From an uncultured Lachnospiraceae bacterium (GTDB lineage: Bacteria > Bacillota > Clostridia > Lachnospirales > Lachnospiraceae), in assembly GCA_910586315.1 (NCBI GenBank), contig CAJUIP010000005.1, forward strand, positions 1 through 64,000: a DNA stretch of 64,000 bases. The letters are read 5' to 3'. Positions within the stretch are counted from its first letter, which is position 1. The number at the start of each line of letters is the position of its first letter. The notes beneath the pieces were generated by a model. It was not told the DNA's origin. It ran no database searches and saw only the letters and a program-made list of their open reading frames with translations. Shown one piece after another: positions 17,207 through 25,901 of this stretch. The translations under genes were made by a program, and so were the position numbers.

Positions 17207-17229
17207 GAGTGTGTTTGAAAATTGCTTTC
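17207..17229 (-). repeat. Short dispersed repeat, family C (copy 2, inverted)
   Basis: The plus strand reads GAGTGTGTTTGAAAATTGC followed by TTTC, the reverse complement of the copy at 38793-38815 with one mismatch. It lies in the rfbG-rfbH gap. Upstream, GGCCG near 17167 and CGGCC near 17190, followed by CTTTTT, could form a weak terminator-like hairpin. Confidence 0.65.
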
Positions 17230-17287
17230 TGGCAGCTGTACGGGCACGGAGCCGTTACGAATCAAAAAAATTGGAGGACGGATAGAA

Positions 17288-18628
17288 ATGTTTGAAAATA
17301 AGACGGAGGCACAGGCGAGAGAAGAAATTCTTTCCATGGTGGCCGAATATGCAGATCGGTTCCATAACCAGAAAAAGGACTTTAAAGAGGGAGACAGAAT
17401 CCCCTATGCATCCCGCGTGTATGACAAAAACGAGATGGTGAACCTGGTGGACAGTTCCCTGGAGTTCTGGCTCACCTCCGGGCGGTATACGGAGGAGTTT
17501 GAAAAGAAGTTTGGAGAATATCTGCAGGTGAAATATTGCTCTCTTGTAAATTCCGGCTCATCGGCAAATCTAATCGCCTTTATGGCTCTGACTTCGCCGC
17601 TTCTTGGAGAGAGGCGCGTAAAACGCGGCGATGAGGTCATTACCGTGGCGGCGGGCTTCCCGACTACGGTGACTCCGGCGATTCAGTATGGAGCCGTTCC
17701 GGTTTTCGTGGATGTGACCATCCCTCAGTACAACATTGATGTGACCATGCTGGAGAAGGCCCTTTCCGAAAAAACAAAGGCGGTGATGTTAGCGCATACC
17801 CTGGGAAATCCCTTTGATTTACAGGCGGTCAAAGACTTTTGCAGAAAACATGATCTGTGGCTGGTGGAGGATAACTGCGATGCGCTGGGAACAAAATACG
17901 TGATTGACGGCCAGGAAAAATTTACAGGGACCATCGGCGATATCGGAACCTCCAGTTTCTATCCGCCGCATCATATGACCATGGGCGAGGGCGGAGCCGT
18001 GTATACGGACAACCCGCTTCTCAATAAGATTATTCGCTCGTTCCGCGACTGGGGACGCGACTGCGTGTGTCCGTCGGGGTGCGACAACCTTTGCGGCCAC
18101 AGATTTGACCGCCAGTACGGCGAGTTGCCCCTGGGCTATGACCATAAATACGTATACTCTCATTTTGGATATAATTTAAAGGCAACGGACATGCAGGCGG
18201 CTGTGGGCTGCGCCCAGCTTGAGAAGTTTCCCTCCTTTGTGGAAAGGAGACGCCATAACTTTGAACGCCTGCGCGCGGCGCTTTCCGACTGCGAAGATAA
18301 GTTAATTCTTCCTGAGGCGGCTCCCAATTCTGCTCCAAGCTGGTTTGGCTTCCTGATTACCTGTAAAGAGGGGGCGGACCGGAACCGGATTGTCCGGCAT
18401 GTAGAGGAAAAGGGAGTTCAGACCAGAATGCTGTTTGCCGGAAACTTGACCAGGCATCCCTGCTTTGATGAAATGCGGAAGGAAAAGAAAGGGTACCACG
18501 TGGTGGGAACACTTGAAAATACAGACCGGATTATGGCGGACACCTTCTGGGTGGGCGTATATCCGGGAATGACAGACGAAAAAATCGACTACATGGCAAA
18601 AGTGATTAAAGAAGGACTGGTACTGTGA
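17288..18628 (+). CDS. rfbH: CDP-4-keto-6-deoxy-D-glucose-3-dehydrase (E1), RfbH/AscC/DdhC
   Basis: RfbH is the PMP-dependent, [2Fe-2S] enzyme that removes the C3 hydroxyl, the committed step to 3,6-dideoxyhexoses. The 446 residues are a DegT/DnrJ/EryC1 aminotransferase fold. The usual PLP-binding Lys is replaced by His in PPHHMTMGEGGA (~residues 218-229), as in E1, and a Cys-X1-Cys-X7-Cys cluster (CVCPSGCDNLC) follows at ~257-267, with another Cys upstream in EDNCDALG. GGAGG at 17273-17277 fixes ATG 17288. Its reductase partner E3 (ddhD/ascD) is not in the window. The stop overlaps the licD start. Confidence 0.94.
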   Translation: MFENKTEAQAREEILSMVAEYADRFHNQKKDFKEGDRIPYASRVYDKNEMVNLVDSSLEFWLTSGRYTEEFEKKFGEYLQVKYCSLVNSGSSANLIAFMALTSPLLGERRVKRGDEVITVAAGFPTTVTPAIQYGAVPVFVDVTIPQYNIDVTMLEKALSEKTKAVMLAHTLGNPFDLQAVKDFCRKHDLWLVEDNCDALGTKYVIDGQEKFTGTIGDIGTSSFYPPHHMTMGEGGAVYTDNPLLNKIIRSFRDWGRDCVCPSGCDNLCGHRFDRQYGELPLGYDHKYVYSHFGYNLKATDMQAAVGCAQLEKFPSFVERRRHNFERLRAALSDCEDKLILPEAAPNSAPSWFGFLITCKEGADRNRIVRHVEEKGVQTRMLFAGNLTRHPCFDEMRKEKKGYHVVGTLENTDRIMADTFWVGVYPGMTDEKIDYMAKVIKEGLVL

Positions 18629-19473
18629 GCACGGAAAAAACATTTGATCTGACCAGAGTCCATGAGACCAACCTTAAGATGCTTAAGGAGATCGACAGGA
18701 TCTGCCGGAAATATAAAATAAAATATGCCCTGGATGCGGGGACGCTTCTGGGGGCTGTCCGCCATCAGGGCTTTATCCCCTGGGATGACGATGTGGACGT
18801 GGTGTTTACAAGGGCAAATTATGAAATGTTTGCCAAAGTGGTCAGGCGGGAGCTGCCGGAGACCATGTCTTTTGTAGAGCCCAATGAATACCATGGCGGA
18901 AAGGCATTTTTTGACTTTGTGCCCCGCATCATTTATGAAAAGAGCCAGAAGCTAGAGGATTCCAGAAAAACGGCTTTTTACGATGATAAAATCAGCCGCC
19001 TCTGGGTGGATTTGTTTGTTGTGGACGGTCTGCCGGAGGGAAAGACGGCGAGGAGTCTTTCAAAGCTTGTCCGCTGTGTGGTGTATGGTCTGGCCCTGGG
19101 GCATCGTTGGAAAATCCAGTATTCCGACTATAAGGGAATCATGAAGCTGTTTGTTGGCGTATTGTCAAATCTTGGAAAGCTGGTACCCTTCCCGGTAACG
19201 TATAAGCTCTGGAGGCTCCTTGACCGTAAAAAGGGAAACAGAGATTCCCGCCTCTGCTTCTACAGCAACTACGCACCGGACTACTATTATGTGGAGGTTG
19301 AAAGGGAATGGGTCGACCAGGTGAAAGAGGTTCCTTTTGAGGATACAAAGCTCTTCATTCCGGCCGGCTGGGAGCCATATTTAAAGCAGGTGTATGGAGA
19401 TTACAGGAAGCTTCCGCCTAAGGAAAAACAGATCCCGGAGCACTCGGACATGGAGATAAAAATATATGGATAA
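18625..19473 (+). CDS. LicD family phosphotransferase
   Basis: LicD proteins transfer phosphocholine or a related phosphodiester group from a CDP carrier to surface glycans. The 282-residue protein has the nucleotidyltransferase-fold signature DAGTLLGAVRHQGFIPWDDD at ~37-56, including the acidic triad. The GTG start at 18625 overlaps the rfbH TGA in a GTGA arrangement, so translation is likely coupled. Its 3' end overlaps the next glycosyltransferase by 8 bp. The transferred group is not known here; no licA, licB or licC is present. Confidence 0.9.
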   Translation: MSTEKTFDLTRVHETNLKMLKEIDRICRKYKIKYALDAGTLLGAVRHQGFIPWDDDVDVVFTRANYEMFAKVVRRELPETMSFVEPNEYHGGKAFFDFVPRIIYEKSQKLEDSRKTAFYDDKISRLWVDLFVVDGLPEGKTARSLSKLVRCVVYGLALGHRWKIQYSDYKGIMKLFVGVLSNLGKLVPFPVTYKLWRLLDRKKGNRDSRLCFYSNYAPDYYYVEVEREWVDQVKEVPFEDTKLFIPAGWEPYLKQVYGDYRKLPPKEKQIPEHSDMEIKIYG

Positions 19474-20431
19474 GCTGCTTTCGGTTGTGGTGTCCGTTTA
19501 TAACGAGGAACTGGCTTTAAGGGAATTTTATCTGGAAACCGGAAGGATTTTAAATGCCCTTCCAGCTCCCTGGACGTATGAGCTTTTATTTGTCAATGAC
19601 GGAAGCGCGGACGGTTCCCTTAAGATCCTGCGGGAGTTTGCAAAGGAGAACCCGAGGGTAAAAATCGTTAATTTCTCAAGGAATTTCGGCCATGAGGCGG
19701 CTATGATAGCCGGAATTGACCATGCGCGGGGAGACGGCATCATCTGCATGGATGCGGACCTTCAGCATCCGCCGGAGTGTATTTTTAAGATTCTGGAAAA
19801 GTTTGACGCGGGGTATGAGGTCATCAGCATGGTGCGGACCAGAAATAAGACGGCAGGTGCCATTAAGAATTTTACCTCGGCCGCTTTTTACAGGCTGATT
19901 AACCGGCTGTCCGATGTGAAGTTTGAGGCAAACGCCTCCGATTTCTTTGCCATGAACAGGGCGGCGGCCGATGTTCTCAGGAACAATTACCGGGAGAAAG
20001 TGCGTTTTCTCAGGGGATATGTTCAGAGTGTGGGGTTTGAGAAAACCATCCTCGAATACGAGGCCAGACCCAGGTTCGCGGGAGAAAGCAAGTACAGCTT
20101 AAAGAGTCTGTTCCGTTTTTCCATCAATACCATTCTCTGCTTTTCGGATTTGCCCCTTAAGCTGGGAATTTACTCCGGATGCGCGGTGGCGCTGTTTGGT
20201 CTTCTGGTGATGGTTTATACCATTTATACCTGGGCCAAGTTCGGCGCACCCAGCGGGTATGCCACGATTGTGGTTCTGATTTCCTTTATGTTTGCCATGC
20301 TGTTTGTCATTGTGGGAATCATAGGGGAATATATTGCGATTTTATTTGCGGAGTTAAAGGACCGCCCGATTTATATTGTAAAGGATACGGAAAACCTGGA
20401 AAATACTAGTATTAGTACCAGCAAGCTGTGA
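19466..20431 (+). CDS. Membrane-bound family 2 glycosyltransferase (GtrB/DPM1-like)
   Basis: The N-terminal ~230 residues are a GT-A domain: LSVVVSVYNEE at ~5-15, FVNDGSADGS at ~43-52 and the DXD region CMDADLQHPPE at ~93-103. Two C-terminal transmembrane helices follow (~235-257 and ~268-295). This layout is that of polyprenyl-phosphate glucosyl/mannosyl or aminosugar transferases, which load sugar onto undecaprenyl phosphate for use by GT-C enzymes. The two multi-span proteins earlier in the cluster are possible users. It ends the co-directional run. Confidence 0.9.
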   Translation: MDKLLSVVVSVYNEELALREFYLETGRILNALPAPWTYELLFVNDGSADGSLKILREFAKENPRVKIVNFSRNFGHEAAMIAGIDHARGDGIICMDADLQHPPECIFKILEKFDAGYEVISMVRTRNKTAGAIKNFTSAAFYRLINRLSDVKFEANASDFFAMNRAAADVLRNNYREKVRFLRGYVQSVGFEKTILEYEARPRFAGESKYSLKSLFRFSINTILCFSDLPLKLGIYSGCAVALFGLLVMVYTIYTWAKFGAPSGYATIVVLISFMFAMLFVIVGIIGEYIAILFAELKDRPIYIVKDTENLENTSISTSKL

Positions 20432-20449
20432 TTTTATGCGAAGTCTGGG

Positions 20450-20498
20450 AAAATGTAACAGATACCTGGGGAACCGTTATGGGAAAATGTTACATTTT
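20450..20498. promoter_or_regulatory. AT-rich inverted repeats before the lipoprotein gene
   Basis: AAAATGTTACATTTT at 20484-20498 is a perfect 15-base palindrome around a central T. Its right half also pairs with AAAATGTAACA at 20450-20460. A TATAAT box lies at 20554-20559 with only a weak -35. The low G+C and absent T run argue for an operator rather than a terminator. Confidence 0.45.
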
Positions 20499-20644
20499 CA
20501 TGAATTATTTGTGATTATTTAAAAAAGGGCTACAAAAATCCGGAGGAATCGTTTATAATACGTGAGTGTGCGAAGATGGCGGCCGCTCAGAGGATTTCCG
20601 GGCCGCTGCAGAAGTTGGCATATATATGACAGGAGGATATTGTA

Positions 20645-21274
20645 ATGAAATTATTAAAAAAAATGGCCGTACTTGGCTTAGTGGTACTGGCGCTTGCAGG
20701 ATGTACAAGAAGCAGCTTGGATGACAGCGCGGATCCTATGGGACAGGAGGAAATGGATCCGGATAAGTTAGCGGCCCTGGAGGACGATGAAGAGACGCTT
20801 CCCAGAGAAGAGAACTTTCTGGTATTCGACGATGACGAGTTGGAGAAGCAGAGCCTTTACGAATGGGATCAGGTAAGAGATGATGCCGCCAGCCTGTTTT
20901 CTGATGCGGAGAGATTCCCGCAGGGCGTGAAGATGGACTTTACGGCTAACGAGGACAATATGGCCATTACATTAAGCTGGGTGCTGAAAAACGACACTAC
21001 TGATCAGCAGGCCATGGATTATGCGGCGACTCTGGTACAGGAGTTCAACGATATCGTCGCCGTTCAGAGCGTGGATATGTTAAACTCCAATGATACTTCT
21101 TTCGGCGGACTCTGGAATGAGTTTTCTCTGGACCTCACAATCAGCAAGGAAGACGGAACCGAGATGGTGAAGAAGAGCTACAAAGCCGGAGATAAGATTG
21201 ATCTGGTGATTCCAAAGACCTCCGAGGAAGAGGGACCGGAGGAAGTGGAAGAGAACGTTCCGAAAAAAGTGTGA
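20645..21274 (+). CDS. Lipoprotein of unknown function
   Basis: The 209-residue product starts MKLLKKMAVLGLVVLALAGC, a signal peptide ending in a lipobox with Cys at residue 20, so it is exported and lipid-anchored. The mature part is acidic (Asp/Glu-rich at ~25-60 and again at the C terminus) with a mixed alpha/beta core. I do not recognise the family. AGGAGGATATT precedes the ATG. It stands alone between the polysaccharide cluster and a bidirectional terminator. Confidence 0.8.
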   Translation: MKLLKKMAVLGLVVLALAGCTRSSLDDSADPMGQEEMDPDKLAALEDDEETLPREENFLVFDDDELEKQSLYEWDQVRDDAASLFSDAERFPQGVKMDFTANEDNMAITLSWVLKNDTTDQQAMDYAATLVQEFNDIVAVQSVDMLNSNDTSFGGLWNEFSLDLTISKEDGTEMVKKSYKAGDKIDLVIPKTSEEEGPEEVEENVPKKV

Positions 21275-21349
21275 TGATACTGCGCGCAGTGAAAAGAAAG
21301 TATGATGTAGTTAGAAAAGAATGTAAAAAAGTGCTGATGTTATAAAAAG

Positions 21350-21398
21350 CGGGGCTGCTGTAAAATGGGTTTTTCATTTTGCAGCAGCCCCGTTTTTT
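21350..21398. terminator. Bidirectional terminator
   Basis: CGGGGCTGCTG (21350-21360) pairs with CAGCAGCCCCG (21382-21392), followed on the plus strand by TTTTTT; A-rich sequence on the left serves the opposite strand. It separates convergent genes, and the stop codon of the minus-strand gene lies in its T tract. Confidence 0.92.
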
Positions 21399-22101
21399 AT
21401 TTTTTACACTGATTCACAAAATACTGGAAGATAGGGAAGGAATCCACACAGTTTTCCGGGTTGGTAACCGGACCTGTCATGCGCTCCGGATGCCACTGGA
21501 CGGACCAGATCGGGAGAGATTCATGCTCGATGGCTTCCACAATGGTATGGCCGCCGGCATCGGACCAGGCAGTCGCCACAAGGCCGTTTCCAAGTGCGTC
21601 AAGGGCCTGGTGATGGTAGCTGTTGATTTCCATGGACTCTCCGAAAAGACTGCCCAGGATGGAATCTTTTTTTAAGGTAACGGGATGGCAGACGCCTCTT
21701 GCATGATCACCGCCGAGCTGATCAGGGATATCCTGATACAGGGTTCCGCCAAAGTATACGTTTAATACCTGAATGCCGCGGCAAATCCCAAAAATCGGTT
21801 TTTTACGGTCAGTGAAGGCTTTGATTAATTTCCATTCCAGATCATCGCGCTGAGGATCTGTGATTACGAAAGAATATTTCTGTTCCTGATGATAAAGCTC
21901 TGTAACGACATCTTTACCGCCGCTTAAAAGCAGTCCGTCCGCCAGGTCGGCGTATTCTTCCGCGCAATCGTTATTTACCGCGAGGATCGGAAGGCCTCCT
22001 GCGCGTCTGATGTTTTCCGCGTAATTCTGGTTTAAGGCCCAGGTGGGTGTGCCGTTGGCGGCGGCGCCGGTTCCGCCGGTCAGTAAAATTAATGGTTTCA
22101 T
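21397..22101 (-). CDS. Gamma-glutamyl-gamma-aminobutyrate hydrolase family protein (peptidase C26)
   Basis: This 234-residue class I glutamine-amidotransferase-like hydrolase is of the PuuD/YvdE type, which cleaves gamma-glutamyl amides. The nucleophile lies in FGICRGIQVLNVYFGG (Cys at ~residue 102), preceded by LLSGGKDV, and the catalytic His-Glu pair is in SVQWHPERM near residue 206. GAAAAGGAG lies upstream of the ATG at 22101. No puu genes are adjacent, so the substrate is open. The next minus-strand gene upstream ends 31 bp away. Confidence 0.9.
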   Translation of the reverse strand: MKPLILLTGGTGAAANGTPTWALNQNYAENIRRAGGLPILAVNNDCAEEYADLADGLLLSGGKDVVTELYHQEQKYSFVITDPQRDDLEWKLIKAFTDRKKPIFGICRGIQVLNVYFGGTLYQDIPDQLGGDHARGVCHPVTLKKDSILGSLFGESMEINSYHHQALDALGNGLVATAWSDAGGHTIVEAIEHESLPIWSVQWHPERMTGPVTNPENCVDSFPIFQYFVNQCKK

Positions 22102-22132
22102 TTGAGTTCTCCTTTTCCTGTTTCAATCTTTT

Positions 22133-23119
22133 TTAATATCTCCCTGCGTCCAAACCGCTATGGTAGGAATAATTTCCCAATTCCCCGAGAAATGGTTCCC
22201 AGTTTTGCTCATGAAGCGGGGCCTCACTGACCAGGAGGACGTTTAAGTGGTAGTAGATGATATTACATTTTTTTAAGGTTTGCTTATACAACTCCAAAAA
22301 CGAGGCCGCGGAGGCCATACTTTTATTCCATGGATTGGTCCAGACCTCATGGTCCATATTAAGGGTTTTCCGGACTCCCTTTGGAGTTTCATCCGTAACC
22401 AGCTTTTTTGAGGCAATGGGATGCTTTAAAAAGATGGATTCAAAAAAGCGGATAGTATTTCGCTTGTGCCCGGCCGGATCGGAAAGAATGCGGCCGCCGA
22501 AACGGATGGCATAAATGGAACGGCGTACCATTCCCTCCGTAACCTGAAAGTTGTTGTACTCTGTAATCGGATAATAAGTATTATTGATGCAGCGGCTTAA
22601 AAAGGAAGAAATGAATTGAATTTCCTGGCCGTTTAAGCAGATCGTAGCGGCCTGATTAAATTCGGAAGGCTTTTTATGCTTGAATTTCCTTAAAAGCAGG
22701 GCGTCAATGTCGTTTTCCAGCTCTGCGTGGAGACCGTGGAACTGGGAACACTTTCCCTCTGTTTCATACTGAATACGTCCGTAGACATAGGGGTGACAGA
22801 TAGAGTCGGCGATATAGTGGCAGAGATAGCCGGCGAAATAGGAAGCGGCCTGCTCCCGCTGCTGTCTGGAAGAGATTTTGGAAAGCTCTTCCAGACAGTT
22901 CCGAAAAAACAGGTTTACATGACTTTCGTGCATGTGGGAACCCACATTCCGGTAGTCACGATGCCTTAGTATGGGCAGGTTATAGAAAAAAATATCCGGT
23001 CCCTGAAGGCCAAGCTGATAAAGCCAACGATATTTGGAGATCACGTGCTTTAAATAAGTATTCGGAAGGTCATTGTAGGCTTTTACACCAAACAGGTAGT
23101 GGGTTGTAAATCCTGGCAG
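22133..23119 (-). CDS. Zinc-dependent phospholipase C-like protein, probable CTG start
   Basis: The family hydrolyses phospholipids with metal ions held by His and Asp; here GYLCHYIADSICHPY and the HGLHAELENDID segment supply candidate ligands. The first conventional in-frame start is GTG at 23044, but 25 family-like codons precede it (PGFTTHYLFGVKAYNDLPN, then TYLKH) and relatives begin MPGFTTHYLFG. The frame opens at CTG 23119-23117, with AAAGGAG 9 bases upstream and no in-frame ATG or TTG between. I take CTG as the start, giving 328 residues. There is no signal peptide, so the enzyme may be cytoplasmic. A family A repeat lies in the leader. Confidence 0.82.
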   Translation of the reverse strand: MPGFTTHYLFGVKAYNDLPNTYLKHVISKYRWLYQLGLQGPDIFFYNLPILRHRDYRNVGSHMHESHVNLFFRNCLEELSKISSRQQREQAASYFAGYLCHYIADSICHPYVYGRIQYETEGKCSQFHGLHAELENDIDALLLRKFKHKKPSEFNQAATICLNGQEIQFISSFLSRCINNTYYPITEYNNFQVTEGMVRRSIYAIRFGGRILSDPAGHKRNTIRFFESIFLKHPIASKKLVTDETPKGVRKTLNMDHEVWTNPWNKSMASAASFLELYKQTLKKCNIIYYHLNVLLVSEAPLHEQNWEPFLGELGNYSYHSGLDAGRY

Positions 23120-23136
23120 AGGTATCAGCTCCTTTA

Positions 23137-23279
23137 CTATGAAAGTTCAGCGCTCCGGCGCTGAACGTGCGAAAACGGAGCCGCAAAGCGGCATCTTCCC
23201 CTCCCGTTTTCTGCACATCCGCCGGAGGCTCATAGGAAACCCTTTCATTCATGGTGGTGCCTGATGGCAGGCATGGGGG
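23137..23279 (-). repeat. Structured repeat, family A (copy 3)
   Basis: This is the reverse complement of the unit at 77-223, with the same three hairpins and CTATGAAAG end. It sits directly upstream of the phospholipase Shine-Dalgarno, in the same orientation relative to its gene as the copies before mreB. Differences from the other copies fall in loops or are tolerated by the stems. Confidence 0.9.
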
Positions 23280-23300
23280 TTTACAATGAAATCAGTTTTT

Positions 23301-23321
23301 AATGTCTTTGACATTATAGCA
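23301..23321 (-). promoter_or_regulatory. Extended -10 promoter with palindrome for the phospholipase gene
   Basis: On the minus strand TGC-TATAAT (23321-23313) is an extended -10 box without a good -35. Overlapping it is the perfect inverted repeat AATGTC-TTT-GACATT at 23301-23315, a plausible operator. Transcription from here would carry the family A repeat as leader RNA. Confidence 0.55.
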
Positions 23322-23373
23322 TATCTCACAGGGAAATGGAATAAAACATAGAAAGAAAATATTGGGGAGCGTC

Positions 23374-24693
23374 ATGATTTCAGTCATTCATGAATGGATT
23401 TGGGGGCCGGGAATGCTGGCTCTTTTTCTGGCGGCGGGAGCTCTTTACAGTGTGCGGCTCAAGGGGTACGCGATCCTGGGATTTCCCAAATGGTGGAGGG
23501 CGACTGTAGGGAGCCTTTGGAAGAAAAAGGAACAGAAAAACGGAGAGGGAATTTCTCAGTTCCAGTCTGCCTGTACTGCTCTGGCGGCCACCATCGGAAC
23601 CGGCAATATTGCAGGAGTAGCCACAGCGCTTCTGGCAGGAGGCCCCGGGGCCGTTTTCTGGATGTGGGTGTCGGCGTTTCTTGGAATGGCGACAGCATAC
23701 GGGGAGACGGAGTTGGGAATCCGCTACCGGAGGAAAGACAGGGAGGGGAACTGGCTTTCCGGCCCTATGATGTACCTGGAACGGGGGCTTTCATGCAGAT
23801 GGGCGGGAATCTTGTATGCAGGCTTCTGCATGATTGCATCTTTCGGGATGGGGAGCATGGTGCAGGCCAACGCCATCTCGGAAACCTTTGAATTTGCCTT
23901 TTCTCTTCCGCCATTTCTTATTGGAATCGGCCTTACTGTCCTGGCCGGGCGGATTATAGCAGGAGGAGTGGGGACTATTGCGAGAACGGCGGAAAAGATG
24001 GTGCCGTTGTCTGCGGGAATCTATATGGCCGCGTCCCTGGCAGTGATAGCTGTGTTCCGGGAACAAATTTTGCCGGCTTTTGCCATGATCTTTAAGGATG
24101 CTTTTTCCTTTTCAAGCGTCTCCGGAGGAATTGCGGGTTTTGGCGTCAGTAAATGTGTGAGATTTGGAATTGCCAGGGGCGTATTTTCCAATGAAGCGGG
24201 CCTTGGCAGCATGGCCATGTTAAACGGGGGAACAGCTCGGGCAGAAAAGGGCGTTCAGGGGCAGTGGGCCATGTTTGAAGTATTTTTTGACACCATTGTG
24301 AGCTGCACCCTGACGGCAGTGGTGATTCTCTGCGCCATGGGAGAGGAGATTTTTTCTTTTTCCGGGAACGGAGCGGAGCTCACAAGCCTGTGCTTTACAA
24401 AGGGCCTTGGGCATCTGGGCGGATATACGGTGTCCGTATGCGTGGCGCTTTTCGCCTTTGCCACAATCATCGCATGGTATTATATGGGAAAACAGGCTGT
24501 CACGTACCTGAGAGAAGCCATGGGAATTGACATATCTGCTCTTTATATGGCAGGATATCTGACAGCTGTATTTTTGGGGTGTCTGGGGCCCATGGAAAAG
24601 GTGTGGGAGATATCAGATATTTTTAATGGACTTATGGCGCTTCCTAATCTGGCTGCACTGATTCTTCTGGTCAGAAAGGTAGAGCACCCATGA
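23374..24693 (+). CDS. AGCS family Na+/alanine (glycine) symporter
   Basis: This 439-residue transporter has about ten to eleven hydrophobic helices. Family signatures are FQSACTALAATIGTGNIAGV in the early membrane region and RGVFSNEAGLGSMAMLNGGT in the later half. It imports alanine or glycine with sodium. GGGGAG at 23364-23369 fits ATG 23374; the in-frame TTG at 23362 would overlap that site. It is divergent from the phospholipase gene and ends at an intrinsic terminator. Confidence 0.93.
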   Translation: MISVIHEWIWGPGMLALFLAAGALYSVRLKGYAILGFPKWWRATVGSLWKKKEQKNGEGISQFQSACTALAATIGTGNIAGVATALLAGGPGAVFWMWVSAFLGMATAYGETELGIRYRRKDREGNWLSGPMMYLERGLSCRWAGILYAGFCMIASFGMGSMVQANAISETFEFAFSLPPFLIGIGLTVLAGRIIAGGVGTIARTAEKMVPLSAGIYMAASLAVIAVFREQILPAFAMIFKDAFSFSSVSGGIAGFGVSKCVRFGIARGVFSNEAGLGSMAMLNGGTARAEKGVQGQWAMFEVFFDTIVSCTLTAVVILCAMGEEIFSFSGNGAELTSLCFTKGLGHLGGYTVSVCVALFAFATIIAWYYMGKQAVTYLREAMGIDISALYMAGYLTAVFLGCLGPMEKVWEISDIFNGLMALPNLAALILLVRKVEHP

Positions 24694-24698
24694 AAAAA

Positions 24699-24720
24699 GC
24701 ACCCCGCCGGGTGCTCTTTT
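24699..24720 (+). terminator. Intrinsic terminator after the AGCS gene
   Basis: GCACCC-CGCC-GGGTGC (24699-24714) is preceded by AAAAAA and followed by TCTTTT. It lies 5 bp after the stop codon. Confidence 0.88.
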
Positions 24721-24752
24721 CAACAAAATAATTATTTGAAAAAGGGAGGAGA

Positions 24753-24772
24753 GCTGATAAATACTTATCAGC
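24753..24772. other. Perfect 8-bp inverted repeat in a 306-bp non-coding gap
   Basis: GCTGATAA-ATAC-TTATCAGC is a perfect palindromic hairpin. The gap 24721-25026 otherwise holds A+T-rich sequence and a TACAAT near 24981 that may be the -10 of the next gene, without a convincing -35. I see no gene in it. Confidence 0.5.
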
Positions 24773-25026
24773 CCGAGTATTATGAAAAAAATCTTATAAG
24801 CAGCATCGCATCGGATGTTTCTCTGTTTATGGTTATATAATAAAAGGTAAAGATGAAGAAATCATGTGGATTGTGTAAAAGAATTTTGAAAAGACTTTGA
24901 ACAAATTATGAACGCAGGTCTTAAAAATTAGGTTAAGAAAACGTAAGAGAAAAGTATATAGGAAGAAAGGATTCTCTGTTACAATGATAACAAAAAATGG
25001 TAATCCAGTTTGAGGAGGAGAAAAGG

Positions 25027-25809
25027 ATGAAAAAGAGAATCAGTTTTATAGCGCTTGGATGCATTGTGGCAGGCAGTCTGGTTTTGTCAGGCTGTTCTAC
25101 AGGGGCTGCCGCCACATCCATACCGGATGTGATACAGGTAAAGAATGTGGCCGATGAGTCGAAAGTTTCTCTCAGCGCTTCGGAAACGGTAGAGGTGGTT
25201 CCGGACATGGCAGAGATCGTATATGGAATCACCACGGAGAATGCGGATGCCGTGCAGTGCCAACAGGAGAATACAGAAAATTTAAACCAGCTTTTGGAAT
25301 ATTTAAAAGCGCAGGGATTTGAGGACAAGTCCATCCGGACATCCGGCTTTTCCCTGGACCCGAGATATGACTGGAGCGGAAACGGACAGACATTGATTGG
25401 TTATGAGATGCGGACTCAGGTGACCGTAACGGATATTCCCATGGACCAGGTGGGAGCCATGCTGACCAAAGGAGTGGAGTCCGGAGCCAATGAAATCTAT
25501 TCGGTTTCCTATTTCTCCAGTCAGTATGATGAAGCCTATGGCGAAGCCCTTGCAAAAGCGATGGAATCGGCAAGAGGAAAGGCTGAGGCTCTGACGGCCG
25601 CCAGCGGAAAGAAGCTGGGAGAGGTGCTCAATATTGAAGAATACAATGACAGCCAGTATGGAAGATATGTTTCCGCAGAAATGGGGAACATCAGAAAAAT
25701 GGCCGTGACGGAGGACGCAGCCGCGGGTATGGACATGGGTGTGATGCCTGGCCAGATGCAGGTGACAGCAACCATAAATGTGGAATTTGCACTGGTTTCC
25801 GCGGAATAA
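25027..25809 (+). CDS. SIMPL (DUF541) domain lipoprotein
   Basis: The 260-residue protein begins with a signal peptide and lipobox (LVLSGC), so it is lipid-anchored outside the membrane. The rest is a SIMPL/DUF541 domain: VSLSASETVEVVPDMAEI, then YDWSGNGQTLIGYEM and a C-terminal MQVTATINVEFALV strand. The family (BP26/OMP28, YggE) is tied to oxidative stress but has no defined activity. GAGGAGGAG upstream selects ATG 25027; the frame from 24997 is too long for a signal peptide. Confidence 0.88.
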   Translation: MKKRISFIALGCIVAGSLVLSGCSTGAAATSIPDVIQVKNVADESKVSLSASETVEVVPDMAEIVYGITTENADAVQCQQENTENLNQLLEYLKAQGFEDKSIRTSGFSLDPRYDWSGNGQTLIGYEMRTQVTVTDIPMDQVGAMLTKGVESGANEIYSVSYFSSQYDEAYGEALAKAMESARGKAEALTAASGKKLGEVLNIEEYNDSQYGRYVSAEMGNIRKMAVTEDAAAGMDMGVMPGQMQVTATINVEFALVSAE

Positions 25810-25841
25810 CAACATAAGGCGGACGCTGTGAAGAAAGGGGG

Positions 25842-25870
25842 TGGACATCTCCTGACGGGTCCTGTATAAT
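25842..25870 (+). promoter_or_regulatory. Promoter for the cyclophilin gene
   Basis: TGGACA at 25842-25847 and TATAAT at 25865-25870, spaced by 17 bases, 31 bp before the start codon. Confidence 0.8.
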
Positions 25871-25901
25871 TGGGGATAGAAAAGCAAAGGAGATTCCTGA
25901 A

